Positions 5,751 to 12,944 of a stretch of DNA of 15,558 nt are shown here, in pieces. A program made the translations under genes and the position numbers. Position 1 is the stretch's first letter. Each line of letters opens with the position of its first letter. The stretch is from Clostridiales bacterium UBA1248 (GTDB lineage Bacteria; Bacillota; Clostridia; Oscillospirales; CAG-272). The notes beneath the pieces are model-generated. The model ran no database searches and was not told where the DNA came from. It saw only the letters and a program-made list of their open reading frames with translations. The stretch is from positions 21,648-37,205 of the forward strand of contig DBWC01000030.1 in the NCBI GenBank assembly GCA_002308615.1, written 5' to 3'.

Positions 5751-7535
5751 ATGAAAGTTATTTACAACGACGGGCACGTCGGAGAATGTCTGCCCGAGGA
5801 AGAGCAGCACGTTATACGCCACACGGCGGCGCATATCATGGCGCAGGCCGTTAAGCGTCTTTTCCCGCAGGCTGATTTCGGTTACGGACCGGCTACGGAA
5901 AAGGGATTTTACTACGATATCGATTTAGGCGATACAAAACTGTCCGATGAGGACTTAGCCAAGATCGAAGCGGAAATGAAGAAGATCACAAAAGAAAATC
6001 TGCCCATAAAAGCGTTTACTCTGCCGCGCGCGGAAGCGATAGCTTTAATGGAGAAAAGAGGAGAGAAATACAAGGTCGAACATATAGGCGACCTGCCGGA
6101 AGACGCCGTTATAAGCTTCTATCAGCAGGGCGAATATATAGATATGTGCGTCGGCCCGCATCTCTGCTACACAAAGGGCTTGAAGGTCTTCAAGATCACG
6201 GGTCAGTCCGGCGCGTACTGGAAAAACGACAAAGCCAACAAGATGCTCACGCGTATAAACGGCACGGCGTTTGCAACGGCTGAGGAAATGGAAGAGTATC
6301 TTAAACAGCTGGCGGAGGCGGAGCAGCGCGACCACAGAAGGATAGGCAAGGAAATGCGCCTGTTCATGACGGACGACCTCGTAGGCAAGGGCTTGCCGAT
6401 GTTTTTGCCGAACGGCTACACGGTATGGCAGGAGCTTGAAAACTATATCAAGGAAAAAGAGCGCAAGCTCGGCTATCAGCACGTTATGACGCCGTGCGTC
6501 GGTACGGTCGCTCTGTATCAGACGTCGGGTCACTGGGAGCATTACAAGGACAATATGTTCCCGGCGATGGAGGTAGAGGGCGAGACGTTCGTTCTCCGCC
6601 CCATGAACTGCCCGCATCACATGATGATATACGCCAGCAGAGGCCATTCATACCGCGATCTGCCTATAAGGATAGGCGAAATAGCGCACGACTTCAGATT
6701 TGAGTCGTCCGGCACGCTCAAAGGCATCGAGCGCGGACGCCATTTCTGCCAGAACGACGCGCACCTGTTCGTCACGCCGGAGCAGATAAAGGACGAGGTC
6801 GCGCGCGTGGTAGATCTGATATTCGACGTGTATAAGGATTTCGGCATAAAGGATTACCGCTGTGTTCTCTCGCTGCGCGACCCGGACGATAAAGTCAAAT
6901 ATCACCACGACGACGAGATGTGGAACAAAGCAGAAAACGCCCTGCGCGACGTTCTGAACCAGCTCGGCATACAGTACACGGAGGAGATAGGCGAAGCGGC
7001 GTTCTACGGACCGAAGCTCGACGTCAACGTCAAGCCCGCCGTCGGAGCGGAGATAACGCTCTCCACATGCCAGCTCGACTTCTGCCTGCCCGCTAAATTC
7101 GATCTTAAATACGTCGATAAAAACGACGAGAAGAAAACGCCCGTCGTGCTCCACAGAGCGATACTCGGTTCGCTTGACAGATTCATGGCGTATATCATAG
7201 AGGAAACGAAGGGCAAATTCCCGCTGTGGCTCGCACCCATGCAGGTAAAAGTCCTGCCGGTAAGTGAAAAGACGATGGACTACGCGCAGAAGGTAACGGA
7301 CGCGATAGAAGCCGCCGGCATACGCGTAACGCTTGACGACCGCGACGAGAAGATCGGATATAAGATCCGCGAAGCCCAGTCGGTCGACCGCGCGCCGTAT
7401 ATGATAATCATAGGCGCAAAGGAAGCGGAGGAAAACAATATCTCCGTCCGCGACAGAGATACGGCTGAAACGCAGGTCTACACGGTCGACGAATTCATCG
7501 CAAAAGCCCTGCAGCAGATAAAGGACAGAAAATAA
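5751..7535 (+). CDS. thrS: Threonyl-tRNA synthetase lacking the TGS domain
   Basis: This cytoplasmic class II synthetase attaches threonine to tRNA-Thr. The N-terminal editing domain, which removes mischarged serine, shows H24 and H28 in HTAAH and C133 and H137 in CVGPH. The catalytic core carries the zinc-binding residues C287 (RPMNCPHH), H338 (NDAHLF) and H468 (LHRAILGSLDRF). The anticodon-binding domain is at about 490-590. At 594 residues it is shorter than the usual ~640 because the N-terminal TGS domain (about 60 residues) is replaced by roughly 20 residues. The start is fixed by GGAGG (5740-5744), six bases before ATG and just after the leader terminator, so a hidden TGS is unlikely. 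Motif 2 reads GIERGRHFCQNDAHLF, where most bacterial enzymes have a form like RVRGFTQDDAHIF, marking a divergent branch. It is controlled by the T-box leader. Confidence 0.97.
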   Translation: MKVIYNDGHVGECLPEEEQHVIRHTAAHIMAQAVKRLFPQADFGYGPATEKGFYYDIDLGDTKLSDEDLAKIEAEMKKITKENLPIKAFTLPRAEAIALMEKRGEKYKVEHIGDLPEDAVISFYQQGEYIDMCVGPHLCYTKGLKVFKITGQSGAYWKNDKANKMLTRINGTAFATAEEMEEYLKQLAEAEQRDHRRIGKEMRLFMTDDLVGKGLPMFLPNGYTVWQELENYIKEKERKLGYQHVMTPCVGTVALYQTSGHWEHYKDNMFPAMEVEGETFVLRPMNCPHHMMIYASRGHSYRDLPIRIGEIAHDFRFESSGTLKGIERGRHFCQNDAHLFVTPEQIKDEVARVVDLIFDVYKDFGIKDYRCVLSLRDPDDKVKYHHDDEMWNKAENALRDVLNQLGIQYTEEIGEAAFYGPKLDVNVKPAVGAEITLSTCQLDFCLPAKFDLKYVDKNDEKKTPVVLHRAILGSLDRFMAYIIEETKGKFPLWLAPMQVKVLPVSEKTMDYAQKVTDAIEAAGIRVTLDDRDEKIGYKIREAQSVDRAPYMIIIGAKEAEENNISVRDRDTAETQVYTVDEFIAKALQQIKDRK

Positions 7536-7547
7536 ACCGGTAAAAAT

Positions 7548-7580
7548 ATCACGGGCGACCATCGGTCGCCCGTGATTGTT
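7548..7580 (+). terminator. Hairpin terminator after thrS
   Basis: Bases 7548-7560 pair perfectly with 7564-7576 (13 bp) around a three-base loop, 12 bases after the thrS stop. The tract after it (TGTTTGT) is only moderately T-rich and merges into the 57-base repeat array. Confidence 0.8.
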
Positions 7581-7720
7581 TGTAGGGGAAGGGCCCGCCC
7601 TTCCGCAAATTACCGCCGTACAATAAACGAAGCCGTTTGTAGGGGAGGGCATTGCCCTCCCGCAAATCACCGTCGCATGATAAACGAAGTCGCTTGTAGG
7701 GGAGGGGTCTGCCCTCCCGC
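7579..7720. repeat. Tandem 57-base palindromic intergenic repeat, 2.5 copies
   Basis: Units start at 7579, 7636 and 7693, an exact 57-base period; the third stops after its palindrome. Each begins with TTTGTAGGGG or CTTGTAGGGG and holds an imperfect GC palindrome (GGAAGGGCCCGCCCTTCC in the first; GGGAGGGC...GCCCTCCC forms in the others). The first two continue with a spacer ending in ATAAACGAAG. Substitutions inside the palindrome are largely compensated, which points to a folded structure. This resembles REP/MITE-like repeats of gut clostridia. Confidence 0.8.
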
Positions 7721-7826
7721 GGCAAAAAAGAAAAAAGAATAAATAAAAAAGAAGAAAGAATAAAAATCGGAACGTTAACGTGCTGCAATTACATATCACG
7801 CGCGATATGAATCAATAAACAAATAA
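7721..7826. other. Purine-rich intergenic stretch
   Basis: From 7724 to about 7767 the + strand is almost only A and G with a few T. A near-palindrome follows (CATATC at 7792-7797, GATATG at 7804-7809). I see no gene here. Confidence 0.5.
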
Positions 7827-7861
7827 GCGCGCGGGTGTGAGGGGGGGGGACGCCCGCGCGC
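7815..7861 (-). terminator. GC-rich hairpin with nine-G loop, possible distal terminator of the nfnAB side
   Basis: GCGCGCGGGTGT (7827-7838) pairs with ACGCCCGCGCGC (7850-7861), 12 bp with one G-U pair, around GA plus nine G. Read on the - strand it is followed by a T-rich tract (TTATTTGTTTATT). It may back up the nearer hairpin at 7882-7904. Confidence 0.5.
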
Positions 7862-7872
7862 GGCTAAAGCCG

Positions 7873-7904
7873 CAAAGAACAACGGGAGAGCTCAGCCCTC
7901 CCGT
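7873..7904 (-). terminator. Terminator of the nfnAB transcript
   Basis: On the - strand ACGGGAG (complement of 7898-7904) pairs with CTCCCGT (complement of 7882-7888) around nine bases. The T-rich tract TTGTTCTTT follows. It begins eight bases after the nfnB stop codon. Confidence 0.65.
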
Positions 7905-7912
7905 ACAATATA

Positions 7913-9316
7913 TTATTTTGATAAATACTTATCTATCGCCGCGGCGGCGACTTTGCCCGCGCCCATTGCGGATATGACCGTTGCGGCGCCCGTTACGGCG
8001 TCTCCTCCGGCGTAAACGCCTTTGCGCGACGTCAGACCTTCCTCGTTTACGACGATGCCGCCTCTGCGGTTGACTTCAAGGCCGTCCGTCGTGCTTTTTA
8101 TAAGCGGATTCGGCGACGTGCCGATAGCCATAACGACCGTATCGACGTCAAGCGTAAATTCGCTGCCCGGTATCTCCACCGGTCTTCTTCTGCCGCTTGC
8201 GTCCGGCTCGCCTAATTCCATCCTGACGCACTCCATACCGGTGACAAATCCGTTTTTCGGATCGCGCGGATCGCTTGGGTTATTGTAACCGGTGATTTTC
8301 GTCGGGTTGCAGAGCAGACGGAATTCAATACCCTCTTCCTTTGCGTGCTCGACCTCCTCGGCTCTCGCCGGCAGCTCCTCTATCGAGCGGCGGTAAACGA
8401 TATACACCTTTTCCGCGCCGAGACGCAGAGCGGTCCTCGCCGCGTCCATAGCGACGTTTCCGCCGCCTACCACGGCGACGCGGCCGCCTTTCATTATCGG
8501 CGTGTCGGACTCGCGATACGCTTTCATAAGATTGCTGCGCGTTAAAAATTCGTTAGCCGAATACACGCCCTTGAGGCTCTCGCCGGGTATGTTCATAAAG
8601 TTCGGCAAGCCCGCGCCGGAGCCGATGAACACGGCTTCGTAGCCGTCGTCGAACAGCTCGTCAACGGTCAGCGTTTTGCCTATGACGACGTTGCACTGCA
8701 CATCAACGCCGAGCTGCTTTAGCGTATCGACTTCCTTTGCGACGATGGACTTCGGCAGACGGAATTCCGGTATGCCGTAAACGAGCACGCCGCCCGCTGT
8801 GTGAAGCGCCTCAAACACGGTGACTTTATAGCCTTTTTTCGCCAAATCGCCCGCGCACGTCAGTCCGGACGGACCGGAGCCGACGATCGCTACCCTGTGG
8901 CCGTTCGACTGCGGCTTCCGCGGGGCTTCTTTGCAGTTTTCGTTGTGATAGTCCGCAACGAATCTTTCAAGCCTGCCTATGCCTACCGGCTCGAATCTTA
9001 TTCCCATCGTGCATTTGCTCTCGCACTGAGTTTCCTGCGGGCAGACTCTGCCGCAGACGGCGGGCAGGGAAGAGGACTTTGTTATAACGCCGTAAGCGCC
9101 TTCAAAATCTTTTTCTTTTATCTTTGATATAAAATCGGGAATATCTATGTTTACGGGACAGCCCTCCACGCAGGGTCTGTTTTTACAGTTGAGACAGCGC
9201 TGAGCTTCTTCCAATGCTATTTCCGCGGTGTAGCCGAGCGCCACCTCGCTGAAATTATGCGCGCGCACCTCGGGCGCCTGCGTAGGCATTTCGTGTTTTT
9301 TCTGTTGTATCGCCAT
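7913..9316 (-). CDS. nfnB: NADPH-binding subunit of NfnAB transhydrogenase (gltD/GltA-like flavoprotein)
   Basis: In NfnAB-type enzymes this subunit couples ferredoxin and NADPH chemistry to NADH by flavin-based electron bifurcation. Starting at MAIQQKK gives 467 residues, close to characterised NfnB proteins as I recall them. Two N-terminal cysteine sets for [4Fe-4S] clusters are visible: C41, C44, C49, C53 (CLNCKNRPCVEGCP) and C88, C92, C98, C102 (CGRVCPQETQCESKC). Next come the FAD-binding GSGPSG (146-151), the NADPH-binding GGGNVAMDAA (284-293), and the C-terminal FAD motif GVYAGGDAVTGAATV (433-447). The frame is open up to 9451, but that extension overlaps nfnA. AAGGAGG (9322-9328) sits five bases before the chosen ATG and overlaps the nfnA stop. 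The same fold serves as the glutamate synthase small subunit; the nfnA neighbour argues for Nfn. Confidence 0.9.
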   Translation of the reverse strand: MAIQQKKHEMPTQAPEVRAHNFSEVALGYTAEIALEEAQRCLNCKNRPCVEGCPVNIDIPDFISKIKEKDFEGAYGVITKSSSLPAVCGRVCPQETQCESKCTMGIRFEPVGIGRLERFVADYHNENCKEAPRKPQSNGHRVAIVGSGPSGLTCAGDLAKKGYKVTVFEALHTAGGVLVYGIPEFRLPKSIVAKEVDTLKQLGVDVQCNVVIGKTLTVDELFDDGYEAVFIGSGAGLPNFMNIPGESLKGVYSANEFLTRSNLMKAYRESDTPIMKGGRVAVVGGGNVAMDAARTALRLGAEKVYIVYRRSIEELPARAEEVEHAKEEGIEFRLLCNPTKITGYNNPSDPRDPKNGFVTGMECVRMELGEPDASGRRRPVEIPGSEFTLDVDTVVMAIGTSPNPLIKSTTDGLEVNRRGGIVVNEEGLTSRKGVYAGGDAVTGAATVISAMGAGKVAAAAIDKYLSK

Positions 9317-9326
9317 AACTGCCTCC

Positions 9327-10175
9327 TTACGCCTTTTTGAACAGATTGCAGGTCTGCTCGTACGCGTGACGCTCAAAATCGGTATACATACGTCCGCGAG
9401 ACATCGCCTCGTCAAAATCCACCTCGTAGCCGTTGAAATCCGGTCCGTCAACGCACGCGAATTTCGTTATATTCTGTCCGTCTCTGTGGAGCGTCAGGCG
9501 GCAGCCGCCGCACATTCCCGTGCCGTCTATCATTATAGGGTTCATTGAAACGGTGACGGGTATATCAAACGGCTTTGCAGTAAGCGTCACGAATTTCATC
9601 ATAATAAGCGGACCTATCGTGATTATCATATCGAATTTTTCACCGGCTTCAAGCATTTCTTTTAAGGGGACGGTGACGTTTCCGTGGCGCGCGTACGATC
9701 CGTCGTCCGTCATGACGGTCAGTCTGTTTGAGCAGGCCTTGAACTCGTCTTCAAGAATAAGAAGGTCTTTGTTTCGAAAGCCTATTATACTCGTTACGTC
9801 CGCGCCCAAGCGGTGGAATTCCTCCGCCACGGGCAGCGCGATAGCGCAGCCGACGCCGCCGCCTACGATACAGACTTTCTTTATGCCGTCCGTATGCGTG
9901 GGCATACCGAGAGGACCGACGAAATCGCTTATATATTCGCCCTCGTTCTTGGCGTCGAGCTTTTTTGTGGTAGCGCCGACTATCTGGAATATTATCTTGA
10001 CGGTGCCTTTATCTTTGTCAACTCCGGCGACGGTCAGCGGTATTCTCTCCCCGTCGTCGTTTACGCGCAGAATTATGAACTGCCCGGGCTTTGCCTTTTT
10101 AGCCACGAGCGGCGCCTCGATCAGCATTTGCGTGACCGTGGGGTTTAAAGATTTTTTTTGTACTATCTTGTACAT
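9327..10175 (-). CDS. nfnA: NAD-binding subunit of NfnAB transhydrogenase (ferredoxin-NADP reductase-like)
   Basis: This 282-residue protein has the ferredoxin-NADP reductase layout. A flavin domain (about 1-95) carries PGQFIILRV and RIPLT (44-48). A nucleotide domain follows, with VCIVGGGVGCAIALP (101-115). A C-terminal [2Fe-2S] site has C222, C225 and C241 (MCGGCRLTL, FACVDGP). As I recall, the NfnA cluster is held by three cysteines and one aspartate; D217 in MIDGTGMCGGC is a candidate for the fourth ligand. The family includes the NfnA/SudB subunit, which reacts with NAD(H) and hosts the bifurcating FAD in the NfnB partner. GAGGAG (10182-10187) lies six bases before ATG. nfnB begins ten bases after its stop. 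The protein is a soluble cytoplasmic enzyme. Dihydroorotate dehydrogenase electron-transfer subunits are similar, but no pyrimidine gene is nearby. Confidence 0.9.
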   Translation of the reverse strand: MYKIVQKKSLNPTVTQMLIEAPLVAKKAKPGQFIILRVNDDGERIPLTVAGVDKDKGTVKIIFQIVGATTKKLDAKNEGEYISDFVGPLGMPTHTDGIKKVCIVGGGVGCAIALPVAEEFHRLGADVTSIIGFRNKDLLILEDEFKACSNRLTVMTDDGSYARHGNVTVPLKEMLEAGEKFDMIITIGPLIMMKFVTLTAKPFDIPVTVSMNPIMIDGTGMCGGCRLTLHRDGQNITKFACVDGPDFNGYEVDFDEAMSRGRMYTDFERHAYEQTCNLFKKA

Positions 10176-10205
10176 GGTTTGCTCCTCGAAAAATTGTGAA
10201 TGCAG

Positions 10206-10265
10206 GGCGGGGGCTTGCTTCCGCCGATTTCGGCAGGTGTCGGAATAGCCTACGCCGATTTTTTT
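10206..10265. repeat. Inverted repeats between the dockerin gene and nfnA
   Basis: Two hairpins fit the 88-base gap: GGCGG (10206-10210) with CCGCC (10221-10225), and CGGCAGG (10231-10237) with CCT plus GCCG (10249-10257). Seven T follow the second on the + strand, which is terminator-like in the direction where no + strand gene ends. On the - strand there is no T run directly after it, so it is a poor terminator for the dockerin gene. I found no clear nfnA promoter here. Confidence 0.4.
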
Positions 10266-12597
10266 ACTTATTTGGGGTATAAGGTATGCCGGAGAGAGTG
10301 ACGTCCGCGCCGGATAAATATCTGAACAATATCACTATGTCTTTGTTGTCAAGCGCTCCGTCTCCGTTGATATCAAGCGCCGCGACGTTTACCGTAATGC
10401 TGATCCCGGAATGATATCTGAACAGCGTTACGACGTCCTTGTTGTCGACCGCGCCGTCGCCGTTGACGTCGCCGGGGAGGAACGAAGAATCAAATACGGT
10501 GACTTTACATTCGGCAAAAGCGCCGCCGACCGCGGTAACGGTTACCGTCGCGGCCCCCGCCTTGTTTGCTTTTATCGTAAAGCTGCCGTCCGCCGCCGTA
10601 ACCTGAGCCACGCCGGGATCGGACGATTTAACGGTAAAACCTTCCTTATGCGGGGCGGACGTCGGGAACAGCGTGACGTTTACCGTTTTGCTTTCGCCGA
10701 TGCCCAGAACACATTCCGTACAGTCAAGACCTACGCCGTCCGGATCCATCGGAGAGCCGATATCGGATTTGGAAAGCGTGAATTCGTCGGAGTCAATTGT
10801 GTATACAACGCCGTTTAATTTATACGTTACGGTTATACGGTACGTCGTACTGTCCGAATCATTTTCTTCGATCTTAGGCAAATAGAAGCGGTAAAGACCG
10901 TTGTTTTTCTGCGGAGTAAGATACGGCGCGTCATCGATCAACTGCCAGTAGTCGCCGTGAACAAGCCAGTAAAGTTCGTAATGCCACATCGCGTGACGGT
11001 AACTGAAGTCAAAATCAACGCACGCGACGCCGCTGTCGCCGCCGTCGTACCAATCCGGTCCCTCGGTGAATTTGAAATCGGAAAAATCTATCCAGTAAAC
11101 TTCAAATTCATCAGACAGAATGGTTATGTCGCCGAAGGTCGCTCTGACGCGGTATCTGCGCGTGCCCGCCGTGTCCCTTGCGGGGACGAAGAAATTCAAA
11201 TAGTTTTCGCCGAGATTTGTCTGCAAAGTATAATAAGACCCCTTGACTTCCGTCCAGTAGGACTGTTCTTGTCCGAGACGGATCACGGTGATATACTCCT
11301 GCAGTATGGCGGAATCGGGCATTTTGTTGTACTGCACGTGATATCCCGTGTAGCAGCCCGTGGCAAGATTTTCGTCTAAAAGTTTTGTTTTGATTATATG
11401 CGGACCGGGTCTGACGGTTATCAAGTGCGGCCACGCGATATCCTCAAGGTCTTTTTCATCCGGATCTATCAGCTTGCCGTCCATATACATCTTTGCGCCG
11501 GGATAAAGGGCTTCGCTTACCTTAATATCCTTCATTACCGGGCTAAGGTCGTAGCAGCCCTGCAGTTTCCTCCAATACGAAGTCCTTGTCGTGCATAACT
11601 GTATACCGCCGTGGAATTCGCCCCCGTTGATCACCGGGATCATTTGTTTGAATGTCAGGTCGTCGTAATAACCAGACAATGTTTGATATGTCATCACCGA
11701 ATAGCAGGACCCGTTGAATAATCCGCCGTTGATCGCAAGACTATCTACGTCCACATATCCGAAATCGGATAAGAAGCGTTTGCCCATATCCGCAGATACG
11801 CCGCTTGCGTCCTTATCGTACTCGGCGCAGAAATGCCCGTTGTTTATGACCGCGCTGCAATGGTGCAGTCCGACCGCCGAACGGGTATACATGGTGGTCC
11901 AACGGGGATAGCCGTTGGAATCGTTGAGCGGATCGCCCTGCACCCCGCAGAACTTTTTGTTGTAGGTGGTCATACCGTAATACCCGCCGTCTATATAGAC
12001 CGTGGGGCGGGTCTCGGTATAATAAACCTGATACCCCGCCGGAGCGTAGCGCTTCATCGATTGTCCTTCTATCCTGAGCGCGTTTGTTGGACCGTCAACG
12101 TCGGTACGCGCGTCAAGCGTGATACCTCCGCCGCCCGCGGAATCCACAAAGCGCAGGTATTGATCCGGGACAAGACCGTAGTCCATAAATATATAGACTC
12201 CGTACCAGGTCCTGTTATCGCCGTTTTGTTCGGCGTTGATATAACATTTGATAGTGTGACCGTTAAAGTCGATTATCGTGCTGGTCCAGTAAGAAAGCTG
12301 AATGCATGCTCTTTCATACTGACCTACGTTTCCGGCGGAAAGACTGATATCCGCCGTCAGCCGCACGAACATAGATCTGCCGTCCGAATCCCAGCCGCCG
12401 TGCCTTTCCTCGGTCGCCAACAGCTCTTTGGCGTTCGATACCTCGACATAGTCCCAGTTTTTGGGGACCTCCACGTTTTCCGTTTTGCAAAAGTTGTTGT
12501 CCGGTACGGCGGCCGCGGGAATCGACAAGATCCCCGTGGGGACAAGTGCCGCAAGCATTGTAAGACAAAGTAATAAAGCCGTGATCTTCTTTTTCAT
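10264..12597 (-). CDS. Secreted dockerin-containing protein with beta-helix-like region and Ig-like domains
   Basis: The chosen start gives 777 residues with a Sec signal peptide: MKKK, a hydrophobic core, and likely cleavage after PAAA near residue 30. Residues ~35-400 have alternating short strands and repeated forms such as INGGLFNGS and INGGEFHGG, suggesting a right-handed beta-helix as in pectate-lyase-like proteins. No catalytic residues are identified. Two similar beta-sandwich modules follow (ends near TILSDEFEVYW and TIDSDEFTLSK). Next is a Big_2-type Ig-like domain (about 622-705). A type I dockerin ends the protein (about 706-777), with two calcium repeats, DVNGDGAVDNKD and DINGDGALDNKD, each followed by a helix ending FRYHSG or FRYLSG. 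Dockerins anchor proteins to cohesins of a cellulosome or cell surface. AAGGAG fits ATG at 12597 better than ATG at 12603; both give a signal peptide. The frame extends to 12702 without start signals. Confidence 0.85.
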   Translation of the reverse strand: MKKKITALLLCLTMLAALVPTGILSIPAAAVPDNNFCKTENVEVPKNWDYVEVSNAKELLATEERHGGWDSDGRSMFVRLTADISLSAGNVGQYERACIQLSYWTSTIIDFNGHTIKCYINAEQNGDNRTWYGVYIFMDYGLVPDQYLRFVDSAGGGGITLDARTDVDGPTNALRIEGQSMKRYAPAGYQVYYTETRPTVYIDGGYYGMTTYNKKFCGVQGDPLNDSNGYPRWTTMYTRSAVGLHHCSAVINNGHFCAEYDKDASGVSADMGKRFLSDFGYVDVDSLAINGGLFNGSCYSVMTYQTLSGYYDDLTFKQMIPVINGGEFHGGIQLCTTRTSYWRKLQGCYDLSPVMKDIKVSEALYPGAKMYMDGKLIDPDEKDLEDIAWPHLITVRPGPHIIKTKLLDENLATGCYTGYHVQYNKMPDSAILQEYITVIRLGQEQSYWTEVKGSYYTLQTNLGENYLNFFVPARDTAGTRRYRVRATFGDITILSDEFEVYWIDFSDFKFTEGPDWYDGGDSGVACVDFDFSYRHAMWHYELYWLVHGDYWQLIDDAPYLTPQKNNGLYRFYLPKIEENDSDSTTYRITVTYKLNGVVYTIDSDEFTLSKSDIGSPMDPDGVGLDCTECVLGIGESKTVNVTLFPTSAPHKEGFTVKSSDPGVAQVTAADGSFTIKANKAGAATVTVTAVGGAFAECKVTVFDSSFLPGDVNGDGAVDNKDVVTLFRYHSGISITVNVAALDINGDGALDNKDIVILFRYLSGADVTLSGIPYTPNK

Positions 12598-12622
12598 TTT
12601 CATTACTCCTTGTTTTTTTCGT

Positions 12623-12862
12623 GTCGGCGGAGCCGACCGGGGGAGTGGTATATCGGGTTTCGGTACTTCTTCCGTGAACCCCCGAAAATTCGCGTTGCTC
12701 ATTTTCGGGGAACCCCGGCTTCCGTGAACCCCCGAAAATTCGCGTTGCTCATTTTCGGGGAACCCCGGCTTCCGTCACGCTGCGCGTGCCGCCTTCCTCA
12801 AAGAGGAAGGCTGAGTAAGGCTCCTCCTTCGGGGGAGCTGTCGGCGGAGCCGACTGAGGGAG
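12623..12862. repeat. Composite palindromic repeat region upstream of the dockerin gene
   Basis: This stretch fills most of the 347 bases between the two - strand genes. It is bounded by direct copies of GTCGGCGGAGCCGAC (12623-12637 and 12840-12854), each followed by a GGGAG-ending tail. Inside are the 50-base tandem repeat and perfect hairpins CACGC/GCGTG (12776-12788) and GCCTTCCTC/GAGGAAGGC (12791-12811), then CTCC/GGAG (12821-12837). The right-hand module resembles a palindromic element frequent in gut clostridial genomes. If the candidate promoter at 12879 is used, all of it is transcribed as the leader of the dockerin mRNA. Confidence 0.7.
12669..12775. repeat. Exact tandem repeat, 50-base unit
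   Basis: Bases 12671-12720 and 12721-12770 are identical, and the periodicity extends over 12669-12775. Each unit holds an inverted repeat, CCCCGAAAAT and ATTTTCGGGG, around an 11-base loop. The perfect identity points to a recent duplication, or an assembly or slippage event. Confidence 0.9.
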
Positions 12863-12878
12863 ATTTTAAACTTTAATT

Positions 12879-12907
12879 ATTTTATAACTTTTTAATCAAA
12901 AAATCAA
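12879..12907 (-). promoter_or_regulatory. Candidate promoter of the dockerin gene
   Basis: On the - strand TTGATT (complement of 12902-12907) and TAAAAT (complement of 12879-12884) are 17 bases apart. The -35 match is imperfect, and the site overlaps the terminator-like element of the upstream gene. It would give a leader of about 270 bases made mostly of repeats. Confidence 0.35.
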
Positions 12908-12939
12908 GTGTTTTTTGAATATTTATTCGCTTCTTGATT
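12898..12939 (-). terminator. Possible terminator after the glycoside hydrolase gene
   Basis: On the - strand AATCAAG pairs with CTTGATT (complements of 12933-12939 and 12902-12908), with a smaller GAATA/TATTC hairpin inside the loop. TTTT follows. The stem is AT-rich and weak, so this is tentative. Confidence 0.4.
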
Positions 12940-12944
12940 CTGAA

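Noticed and set aside
7579..7720. CRISPR array
   Set aside because: There are only 2.5 units, the sequence between palindromes is itself repeated rather than unique, and no cas gene is present.
6648..7799. 383-residue open frame on the - strand opposite thrS
   Set aside because: It is antisense to well-conserved ThrRS motifs, runs into the repeat array, and its composition (rich in R, V, Y) is typical of a complement of GC-biased coding sequence.
9317..9451. 45-residue N-terminal extension of nfnB
   Set aside because: It overlaps the conserved C-terminal coding region of nfnA, and a strong Shine-Dalgarno site precedes the ATG at 9316.
9433..10248. 271-residue + strand open frame opposite nfnA
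   Set aside because: It is a shadow of nfnA, whose motifs are clear on the - strand.
10229..10265. Plus-strand intrinsic terminator
   Set aside because: A hairpin plus seven T is visible, but no + strand gene ends nearby; kept only as an inverted repeat of unknown role.
12598..12702. N-terminal extension of the dockerin protein
   Set aside because: The extension lies in repeat sequence and would bury the signal peptide; AAGGAG supports the start at 12597.
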